A DNA stretch of 55,384 nucleotides from CAYVQU01 sp964453155 (GTDB lineage Bacteria > Chloroflexota > Anaerolineae > Anaerolineales > UBA11858). The stretch covers positions 1-55,384 of the forward strand of contig CAYVQU010000011.1 in the NCBI GenBank assembly GCA_964453155.1, in the 5' to 3' direction. The stretch's first letter is position 1. Each line of letters opens with the position of its first letter. Shown here piece by piece: positions 49,461-55,384 of this stretch. Both the position numbers and the translations under genes were made by a program. The notes under the pieces were generated by a model. The model ran no database searches. It was not told the origin of the DNA and worked only from the letters and a program-made list of their open reading frames with translations.

Positions 49461-50093
49461 TCAATTGGACACTGAACGTCTCCGAAGCCAGCGGCGTAAC
49501 CCGGCCCCCAAGAGAATAAACGGTCCCCCAACAACACCCACCCAAATCAGAATATCCAATAAAAATCCCAAAATTCCGGCGAGCACGTTCCAGGCTTTGG
49601 CCAAAGTTTGCAGCGGTCGCCAATCGGGTAGTGTCAGGGCGGGAAAAACCGATGCCTTGGGGTGTAAATTTATGGTGATGTACGCGTATGGGGGCGATTG
49701 TTCGGGGAGACTTTCTGGCTGGATATCCCCCGTTATATATTCTGATTTCAAATCGCCCAAAGCTAAAATATTGCGGTGTACGGCCTCGAAATAGATCTGG
49801 GGAACAGCGATTGTCATGGTGGTAAATTTATCATTGTTCTGCAGCCAGGCTTGGGAGCGGGTCACATACCCGCCATATTCGAAAACCAGGTTATGCACCT
49901 TGTCCACAGTTTTATCCACATTTGAGACGGCCAGATCAATAGTAGCGGTATTTACAATCACTTTATCAGGTGAAAGGGGATGAACCGCGATTTGCTTTTC
50001 AGCCGGGTAGGCCGCAATGCGTTGGGGTTCTTCGGCAGTGGGAGAGCAGGCGGTGAGCAGGATAAGGAGAAGAAATAAGATTTTTTTGAACAT
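49461..50093 (-). CDS. DUF4349 lipoprotein, short form
   Basis: A 210-residue protein with lipoprotein signal (FKKILFLLLILLTAC), followed by a DUF4349-like domain: NTATIDLAVSNVDKTVDKVHNLVFEYGGYVTRSQAWLQNN, then TMTIAVPQIYFEAVHRNILALGD and a C-terminal membrane segment (LAGILGFLLDILIWVGVVGGPFILLGAGL) before a basic tail. It is a shorter relative of the neighbouring 331-residue DUF4349 protein. The family function is unknown, likely envelope-related. It is flanked by the R1 and R2 repeats. Confidence 0.82.
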   Translation of the reverse strand: MFKKILFLLLILLTACSPTAEEPQRIAAYPAEKQIAVHPLSPDKVIVNTATIDLAVSNVDKTVDKVHNLVFEYGGYVTRSQAWLQNNDKFTTMTIAVPQIYFEAVHRNILALGDLKSEYITGDIQPESLPEQSPPYAYITINLHPKASVFPALTLPDWRPLQTLAKAWNVLAGILGFLLDILIWVGVVGGPFILLGAGLRRWLRRRSVSN

Positions 50094-50216
50094 GGGTATT
50101 TCCTTACGCCGACCCCAGGAGTTTTCGGAAGCAACATTACAAACTCAAGATGTTTGTTGTTGATAGATTTCGATCACTGAACATTCCTTGGAAACCCCTG
50201 GGGTCTATGTGGTTAT
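50094..50216. repeat. Inverted-repeat element R2
   Basis: R2 spans 50111-50206, about 96 bp, same orientation as R1. Its right 28 or so bases are identical to R1 (AACATTCCTTGGAAACCCCT then GGGGTCT); the left arm GACCCCAGGAGTTTTC has one change. R1 and R2 are about 800 bp apart and flank the short DUF4349 gene. Confidence 0.8.
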
Positions 50217-51212
50217 TTATTCATCTTTGGGCGTTGGCGGGTCATATTTGGTGTTGATGGCTCGCATGCCTCGGCGGACGGCCCAAATGATCAGCCCGAT
50301 GAAAATTCCGATGGGAGCGAGTACCACGAAGAACCAAATCAGGATATCCACGGTGTCTTGGGTGACATTGACGATGACCTCGGAGGCGTCTTCAAAGGTG
50401 TCTTGGGCGTTCCAACCGGGAACCGGGGTTGGGGTCAAAGTGGGGACTGGTGTGGCGGTGGGGGTGGGGGTCATGGTGGGGGTCGGCGTGGGGTATTGGG
50501 GCACCAGGTTGACGGTGATCGTCGAGTAAGCCGACCGGCCTTCGTAGTAGCGCATCTGCCCTTTGACCTGCTCGATTTGGGCTTCTAATTCCGAGAGTTT
50601 GGCGCTGATGGTTAGCGTTTCATCAATCGTCTCGGCTTCTGACAAGAAAACTCGAATCCGGTCCGCGGTGGCTTCCAGATTGGTCAGTTTCGATTGCAAA
50701 TCAACATATTCATTGCTGACATCCTGGCCGGCGGCGGTTTCTGAGATGACGCGTAACCCCAAATCGCGCAGTTGGTTGACCACGGTTTCAAAGGCTTGGG
50801 ATGGGATTCCCAAACGGACTGTGGCATGTTTGAACCCGTCGACATACCAGGATTGGGTGCTGATGATATAGCCGTCGTAATCGGCGGTTAATTGATTGAC
50901 CTGGGCAATAGCGACATCGGTGTTTTGCACCAAAACTTCTAGTTCGGCATCTTTGATGACCATTTTTTTGCCGACCGGGGCAAAAGCCAACTGATCGGTT
51001 GAACCGGGGTCATCTGGGTTGGGGGCTTCTTCAGATGGGCCATTTTCAGGGGGTGGGGCTTCCTGTTGCGGTGCGGGTTGATCCGCGACCACCTCAGCCG
51101 CAGCTTCCATCTCTACCATAACTTCTTCGATAACCGGCGTGGCCGCCGCGGCACAGGCGGTCATCAGGACGGCGAGTAAGATAAAAGTGATAACAATGGT
51201 TTTGGTTTTCAT
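50217..51212 (-). CDS. DUF4349 lipoprotein, long form
   Basis: A 331-residue protein. Signal peptide with lipobox ending at ILLAVLMTAC. An Ala/Glu/Pro-rich acidic linker follows, then the DUF4349 domain: VIKDAELEVLVQNTDVAIAQVNQLTADYDGYIISTQSWYVDG, IPSQAFETVVNQLRDLGLRVISETAAGQDVSNEYVDLQSKLTNLEATADRIRVFL (predicted coiled coil), VKGQMRYYEGRSAYSTITVNL. Then a Pro/Thr-rich tract and a C-terminal membrane segment. It is tethered at both ends by lipid and membrane helix. Start 51212 has AGGAG; the longer frame to 51326 is rejected. It is divergent from the M1 metallopeptidase gene. Confidence 0.88.
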   Translation of the reverse strand: MKTKTIVITFILLAVLMTACAAAATPVIEEVMVEMEAAAEVVADQPAPQQEAPPPENGPSEEAPNPDDPGSTDQLAFAPVGKKMVIKDAELEVLVQNTDVAIAQVNQLTADYDGYIISTQSWYVDGFKHATVRLGIPSQAFETVVNQLRDLGLRVISETAAGQDVSNEYVDLQSKLTNLEATADRIRVFLSEAETIDETLTISAKLSELEAQIEQVKGQMRYYEGRSAYSTITVNLVPQYPTPTPTMTPTPTATPVPTLTPTPVPGWNAQDTFEDASEVIVNVTQDTVDILIWFFVVLAPIGIFIGLIIWAVRRGMRAINTKYDPPTPKDE

Positions 51213-51364
51213 GGAACGCTCCTCTAAATCTAAAAAGAATACTTGGCTCAAGGATAGTGTTCCGGGTTCAATTTTGCTTGATGGATGTTTGACAAGCTGC
51301 TGATAATCCCCTGACAGCGTTGACAAAGTTGAAGGTTACCGCTTCACATGATAAGATGTCAGAC
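51213..51364. promoter_or_regulatory. Divergent promoter region, DUF4349 / M1 peptidase
   Basis: A TTGACA lies at 51320-51325 on the plus strand. A TAAGAT at 51352-51357, preceded by TG at 51349-51350, sits 7 nt before the peptidase ATG at 51365, a possible leaderless start. The TTGACA is too far from this -10 (26 bp) to be its partner. The minus side contains the AGGAG site of the DUF4349 gene. Confidence 0.35.
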
Positions 51365-52936
51365 ATGAGTAGATGTATCAAAAAATATAAAAGCGGACGC
51401 AGATTTGCGCAGAAAACGCAGATTTATTTGGGGTTACTGGCCGGAATATTAATCTTTACGGCATGTAACCCAAATTCACCCCAAATTGCAACTGCCAGTC
51501 CGACGACTACCCAGCAGGTTGCCACACCGGTAATTCCTACTGTAACTACCGAACCCACATCACCGACACTAACCGCAATTTCCCCTTCGGTAACCCCCAC
51601 CCTTCCCCCCCAAACCACAACTCTCGACCTCGAAACGACCTACACCATCTCAGCAACCCTCGACTTTGGCTGGCGCTTTCTCGAAGTCACCCAACACATC
51701 GCCTACCCTAACACCTCGTCTGAAACGATCACCGACCTGACCCTAGTGATCCAATCCAATTGGCGTTCGGGTGCATTTAAGCTGCGGGAATTAACCCTCA
51801 ACGCCCAACCCATCACCACTTACACCCTGGAAACGATTAAACTCAACGCCCAGCTTCCCGAATCCCTGCCCCCTGGTGAGTATCTCAATATCGGCCTCTC
51901 CTACGAAATCGCCATTCCCCCCATCCTGACATCTGAAGACTTTGGCCCCAACCCCTTCGGCTACACCATCCGCCAGATGAACCTGACCGATTGGTACCCG
52001 TTTGTGCCCCCTTACAATGCGGGGGAGGGCTGGCTGGTTCACAACCCCTGGTTTTATGGCGAGCACCTGGTATATCCGGCTGCCGATTTTGAGGTGACGC
52101 TGGAATTAATCAATGCTCCTGACGGGACCGTGATTGCCGCCAGTGCCTTAAACCAGGGCGAAGGTCCGATTCACCGTTATCGAATTCAGCAAGCCCGGAA
52201 TTTTGTGGTTTCCATCAGTCCAGAGTATCAAATCCGGCGCGAACGGGTCGGTGAAACCCTGGTTTTAGGGTATTCCTATGCCATTGATGATTATCCCGCC
52301 CTGGGAGCCTTCAACGCCACCGTGGCCGCATTAAAAGTTTTCAATAAATACTTTGGCCCATACCCCTACGAATCCTTATCCGTCATCGAAGCCGATTTCA
52401 ACCACGGCATGGAGTACACTGGGCTGTTTTATCTCAGCAAGGCATTTTATAACCAATACAATGGTGAGGCGGGCAATTTTCTCGTGACCATCGCGGCCCA
52501 CGAGACCGCCCATCAGTGGTGGTACGGGTTGGTCGGCAACGATCAGGCCCTGGAACCCTGGCTGGATGAGGCCCTTTGCACCTATAGCGAAAAACTCTTC
52601 TATGAAAAGGTCTACCCCGATGACTTAAAATGGTGGTGGGATGTGCGGGTCAATTACTACCAGCCCACCGGTTTCATCGACAAAACCATCTACGACACCC
52701 CCGGTTACCTGCCTTATCGCGACGCGGTCTATCTCAACGGGGGCAAATTCTTCCACCACCTCCGTAAACTGATCGGAGATGAAGCTTTTTTCGCCTTTTT
52801 GCAGGATTTTGCCCAGCAATCACACGGGAAAATTGCGACAACAGATGATTTTTTTGCGCTGCTAGCCGCGCATACGGATGAAGATTTTGAACCGCTGGTG
52901 GCTGAGTATTTTCAGAAGCCGGTGCAGGGGAAGTAA
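51365..52936 (+). CDS. M1-family metallopeptidase lipoprotein
   Basis: A 523-residue membrane-anchored gluzincin. The N-terminal signal (YLGLLAGILIFTAC) ends in a lipobox Cys, then a Thr/Pro-rich linker. The zinc motif is HETAH (379-383) with the third ligand Glu402 in WLDEALCTYSE, the HExxH-x18-E spacing of M1. The substrate motif GxMEN appears as HGMEYTG. The enzyme likely trims peptides outside the cell. The frame runs longer upstream to 51320, but the lipoprotein signal starts at 51365. Confidence 0.9.
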   Translation: MSRCIKKYKSGRRFAQKTQIYLGLLAGILIFTACNPNSPQIATASPTTTQQVATPVIPTVTTEPTSPTLTAISPSVTPTLPPQTTTLDLETTYTISATLDFGWRFLEVTQHIAYPNTSSETITDLTLVIQSNWRSGAFKLRELTLNAQPITTYTLETIKLNAQLPESLPPGEYLNIGLSYEIAIPPILTSEDFGPNPFGYTIRQMNLTDWYPFVPPYNAGEGWLVHNPWFYGEHLVYPAADFEVTLELINAPDGTVIAASALNQGEGPIHRYRIQQARNFVVSISPEYQIRRERVGETLVLGYSYAIDDYPALGAFNATVAALKVFNKYFGPYPYESLSVIEADFNHGMEYTGLFYLSKAFYNQYNGEAGNFLVTIAAHETAHQWWYGLVGNDQALEPWLDEALCTYSEKLFYEKVYPDDLKWWWDVRVNYYQPTGFIDKTIYDTPGYLPYRDAVYLNGGKFFHHLRKLIGDEAFFAFLQDFAQQSHGKIATTDDFFALLAAHTDEDFEPLVAEYFQKPVQGK

Positions 52937-53268
52937 CCAGAGAAGCGTTTAGCAAGAACAGGCCAAAACTCACTCGTAAAAGTGACAAAAATGGGGCTAT
53001 AATCGTTAAGTAAGCGCTTACACCTGTTGCCCAATATCAATTCGGTTTTCATACCAGAGAATTTTGGCCGGGTCAAAAACAAGTGTTTCGCAATCTTAGC
53101 CCACCCGGATATGAAGTGTCCGGGCTAAAATATTACACCGGATCAATCCGGTTAGGTGCTGCGCTATAAGCCTGATTCATCGGGCGTAGTTTGTAGCGGG
53201 AGAATTTCATCCCCAGGCGGGGCTGAACGGGTAGTTTTGTAGCACAAACAAGTAGAGGAGGCTCAACT
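52937..53268 (+). promoter_or_regulatory. Promoter, LacI-type operator and structured leader
   Basis: TATAAT at 52998-53003 is followed 6 nt on by a perfect 12-bp palindrome GTAAGCGCTTAC (53010-53021), the core of LacI/GalR-type operators, at the expected start point. The -35 region is not clear. The following 240-nt leader contains small hairpins: CCGGAT/ATCCGG (about 53142-53155) and AGCCC..CCGGA/TCCGGGCT (about 53098-53127). It ends with GAGGAGG before the sugar isomerase ATG. No gene is present in this gap. Confidence 0.7.
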
Positions 53269-54042
53269 ATGACCCAGAAACAATTAGCAACTCAAATTTG
53301 GCCGTTTCGGGAGGATTTTGGGAAGGATATGCCTGCAACGCTGGCGAAGCTAGCCGAAATGGGCTTTGCCGGGGTGGAGCTTTGCCGTTGGTTTACCTGG
53401 ACCGATATGTTTGATAAATGGTCCCTGGATGAATTGAAAACGGCCAGCGAACAGGCCGGGATCAACCTGCTCAGCACTCACATGCCTTCATATATGCTGG
53501 AGACCGACCGCCTGGTTGAGCTGACCGAGTTTTGCGACGCTATCGGGATGAAATATGCCTTGGTGGCCTCCCTGCCCGCCGAACAGATGGCAACCAAGGC
53601 GATCCTTACGGGGATGGCTGAGACTTTCCAGGCCGCGGCAGTCAGCCTTAAATCCACCGGGATTCGTGTGGGATTCCACGCCCACGGACCGGATTTCAAA
53701 CCTGTTGAAGGCGCGATCCCTTGGGAAATCTTGTTTGATAATACTTCTGATGATTTCATTATGCAAATGGATATTGGCAACTGTCTCAGCGGCGGCGGCG
53801 ATCCCATCCACTATCTTAAAAAATATCCCGGCCGGGCCACCTTAGTCCACATTAAAGAGTTCGGAGCCGGGAAACCGGCCGAGGCCATCGGCGACGGGGT
53901 GGTGGACTGGAACGAAGTCTACACCGTCTGCGAAGATCTGCACCAACCCGAATGGTACATCTTGGAGCAAGAAGAAAAGGAATTCAACCCCTGGACCAGC
54001 GCCGAAAAAAGCTTGAAATATTTACGGTCTGCAGGATGGTAA
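53269..54042 (+). CDS. Sugar phosphate isomerase/epimerase (AP-endonuclease-like TIM barrel)
   Basis: A 257-residue xylose-isomerase-like TIM-barrel protein. Blocks: WPFREDFGKDMPATLAKLAEMGFAGVELC, NLLSTHMPSY, VGFHAHGPDFKPVEGAIPWEIL with metal-type His and Glu, MQMDIGNCLSGGGDPIHYLKKYPGRATLVHIKEFG, and EWYILEQEE for the final Glu ligand. It is usually part of sugar, inositol or sugar-acid catabolism. A GAGGAGG site lies close upstream. It is followed by an oxidoreductase of the same type of pathway; together they form the operator-controlled unit. Confidence 0.88.
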   Translation: MTQKQLATQIWPFREDFGKDMPATLAKLAEMGFAGVELCRWFTWTDMFDKWSLDELKTASEQAGINLLSTHMPSYMLETDRLVELTEFCDAIGMKYALVASLPAEQMATKAILTGMAETFQAAAVSLKSTGIRVGFHAHGPDFKPVEGAIPWEILFDNTSDDFIMQMDIGNCLSGGGDPIHYLKKYPGRATLVHIKEFGAGKPAEAIGDGVVDWNEVYTVCEDLHQPEWYILEQEEKEFNPWTSAEKSLKYLRSAGW

Positions 54043-54129
54043 ATGAAACCGCAGATGAACATAGATGAACGCCGGCGCTTTTATTTGTGTTCATCTACGT
54101 GAATCTGTGGTTCCAAAACGGAGAATTAA
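54043..54129. repeat. Intergenic TCATCTACG dyad
   Basis: CGCAGATGAACATAGATGAACG (about 54051-54072) faces GTTCATCTACGTGAATCTGTGG (about 54091-54112). It is one of the GAT/ATC-word phrase repeats. A GGAGAA site lies before the oxidoreductase. Confidence 0.5.
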
Positions 54130-55233
54130 ATGACTGACAAAGTACGTATCGGTTGCATCGGGGTGGGGCAGATTGGCAAGCATCACCTCGATAACTACGC
54201 CCAAATTGAAAACGCCGAATTGGTGGCGATCGCCGACATTAACGAAACCGAACTGGCCGCGGTGAGTGCCAAATACAGGATTGAGCACACCTATACCGAC
54301 TTCCGCAAAATGCTGGAACGAGACGATATTGATGCCGTTGATGTCTGCCTGCACAACAATTTGCACATGCCGGTGACGGTTGCCGCCCTAGAAGCCGGGA
54401 AGAACGTTTATTGTGAGAAACCGATGGCGGGTTCGTACATCGATGCTGAAGCGATGTATAAAAAGGCCCAAGAATTGGGTTTGAAGATTGCCATCCAGGC
54501 CCGGCTGCTGTTCGAAACCGAGACCAAAGCGGCCCGCTACCTAATTGATAAGGGATTGCTGGGCAAGCGCTATCACGCCCGGTCATATGGGTTCCGCCGT
54601 CGCGGTCGGCCCTATGTGGATGGCTATGGTACTCCCACGTTCGTTCAGAAAGAAGTCGCTTCGGGGGGCGCCCTCTACGATATGGGTGTTTACAACATCA
54701 TCCAGATGTTGTATTTGCTCGATAACCCCCAGCCGCTCCGGATTTCGGGTCAGGTTTACCAGGAAACCGCGGTTGATCCCCGGCGGCAAGAAATCAGCGG
54801 TTATAACGTCGAAGAATTAGGGATGGGTTTTGTCCGCTTGGACGGGGATGTGATTTTGGATATTATCGAATCTTGGGCCATTCATTTAGACAACTTCCCC
54901 GGCTCATATGTGGTTGGCAGCCAAGGTGGGATTCGACTCAACCCCTTTGGGTATTTCCATTCGGTGGGCGATATCTCATTCGACAGCACCGCCAACCTGG
55001 GTGAGTTCGATTACCGGATGCACAATGTCCACGAGCAGGGTGATATCTATGATAGCCCGCAAGAGCATTGGGTCGCCGCGCTGCAGGGCCGGGTCGATCT
55101 GCTCCCCTCAGCCGAACTGGCCCTCAATACCATGCTGATCTCCGAAGGAATTTATCTTTCCAGTAAATTGGGTCGCGAAGTGACCGCTGAAGAGGTCCGG
55201 GCGGAGTCTAAGTCATCGGCTATTTCGGTGTAA
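54130..55233 (+). CDS. Gfo/Idh/MocA family oxidoreductase
   Basis: A 367-residue NAD(P)-dependent sugar oxidoreductase. N-terminal Rossmann motif RIGCIGVGQIGKHHLDNYAQIENAELVAIADINE. The family EKP motif appears as VYCEKPMAGSYIDAEAM, the classic catalytic Lys block, followed by GGALYDMGVYNIIQMLYLLD with the cofactor-side residues. The C-terminal domain ends KLGREVTAEEVRAESKSSAISV. It probably works with the preceding isomerase on a sugar or polyol. Strong terminator after it. Confidence 0.94.
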   Translation: MTDKVRIGCIGVGQIGKHHLDNYAQIENAELVAIADINETELAAVSAKYRIEHTYTDFRKMLERDDIDAVDVCLHNNLHMPVTVAALEAGKNVYCEKPMAGSYIDAEAMYKKAQELGLKIAIQARLLFETETKAARYLIDKGLLGKRYHARSYGFRRRGRPYVDGYGTPTFVQKEVASGGALYDMGVYNIIQMLYLLDNPQPLRISGQVYQETAVDPRRQEISGYNVEELGMGFVRLDGDVILDIIESWAIHLDNFPGSYVVGSQGGIRLNPFGYFHSVGDISFDSTANLGEFDYRMHNVHEQGDIYDSPQEHWVAALQGRVDLLPSAELALNTMLISEGIYLSSKLGREVTAEEVRAESKSSAISV

Positions 55234-55261
55234 GTATCCATATAATAGTTCAACCTAGAGT

Positions 55262-55321
55262 CGGTTGAGCCAGTCAAAAGCAGCAGTGAAATTCATCTGG
55301 CTCAATCGGCGCCGTTTTTTT
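55262..55321 (+). terminator. Intrinsic terminator after the oxidoreductase
   Basis: CGGTTGAGCCAG (55262-55273) pairs with CTGGCTCAATCG (55297-55308, one G-T wobble), then GCGCCG and a run of T8 (55314-55321). Clear rho-independent terminator. Beyond it to 55384 no gene is seen. Confidence 0.88.
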
Positions 55322-55384
55322 ATAAAATTTTCGGGATGGTTCAGAAATAAGTAGACAAATAAGTGTCAAAAAGGACATTAACAA

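Noticed and set aside
51320..51364. Longer start of the M1 peptidase at a TTG 45 bp upstream
   Set aside because: It would add residues before the lipoprotein signal; the ATG at 51365 places the signal peptide at the N-terminus.
1..55384. tRNA, rRNA, CRISPR array, transposase, integrase or prophage genes
   Set aside because: I looked for tRNA cloverleaf words, spaced direct repeats and recombinase motifs and found none. A tool such as a tRNA scanner could still reveal a divergent one.

Overview
This window looks like chromosomal DNA of an uncultured Chloroflexota bacterium, probably of the Anaerolineae group. That assignment is an inference. It rests on a SEDS protein fused to a penicillin-binding-protein-like domain, many lipoproteins with Pro/Thr-rich linkers, a GatCA pair, the ACAD/ETF cluster, and the very repeat-rich intergenic DNA. 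No rRNA, tRNA, CRISPR array, transposase, integrase or phage gene was seen.

Layout. 0-6 kb: glgC, an OsmC protein, two tandem paralogous MFS transporters and an ArsR-type regulator with a clear promoter and operator. 6.0-6.6 kb: a gene-free stretch of DnaA-box-like sites and CCCCATATATGGG-type palindromes. 6.6-12.7 kb: a 21-residue repeat protein, a CPA2 cation/proton antiporter, a DUF1361 membrane protein and a fused molybdenum hydroxylase. 12.7-16.6 kb: a DEAD-box RNA helicase with a long leader containing an intrinsic terminator, then a MerR regulator and an aldo/keto reductase. 16.7-22.5 kb, all on the minus strand: an SDR, a WrbA-like flavoprotein, a URO-D-family protein, an NAD(P)-binding protein, a seven-bladed WD40 protein and an ATPase/winged-helix regulator. 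22.6-30.8 kb: a 48-residue membrane peptide, an M29 aminopeptidase, a lipoprotein-transmembrane-kinase fusion, an MFS/GPH transporter, a dipeptidase with a small membrane protein, and MutY. 30.8-39.1 kb: a small conserved-looking protein, an MBL-fold hydrolase, an SGNH hydrolase plus kynureninase, a cysteine synthase homologue, the SEDS/pseudo-PBP fusion, a PilZ protein and a 3-methyladenine glycosylase. 39.3-44.0 kb: EtfB, EtfA, an acyl-CoA dehydrogenase and FabI, a lipid/acyl-CoA redox block. 44.1-49.1 kb: bactofilin plus a lipoprotein esterase, gatC-gatA, and a GAF-GAF-HD-GYP phosphodiesterase. 49.4-52.9 kb: two DUF4349 lipoproteins and a divergent M1 metallopeptidase lipoprotein. 53.2-55.3 kb: a sugar isomerase/epimerase and a Gfo/Idh/MocA oxidoreductase behind a LacI-type operator, ending in a terminator.

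The most unusual content is non-coding or architectural. (1) A two-hairpin element of about 110 bp occurs in four copies plus one remnant; its stem changes in a compensating way between copies, and it abuts or supplies the stop codon of three genes. (2) A lipoprotein-type sensor is fused through one membrane segment to an aminoglycoside-phosphotransferase-like kinase. (3) A SEDS glycosyltransferase is fused to a PBP-like domain without its catalytic serine motif. (4) The deaD leader resembles an attenuator. (5) The 6.1-6.5 kb region resembles a replication origin or a DnaA-titration locus. (6) A roughly 97-bp inverted-repeat element flanks a DUF4349 gene. (7) Several genes have a -10 box only 6-7 nt before the start codon, which suggests leaderless mRNAs.

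All calls were made by reading the sequence and translations. No database search, alignment program or folding program was run.
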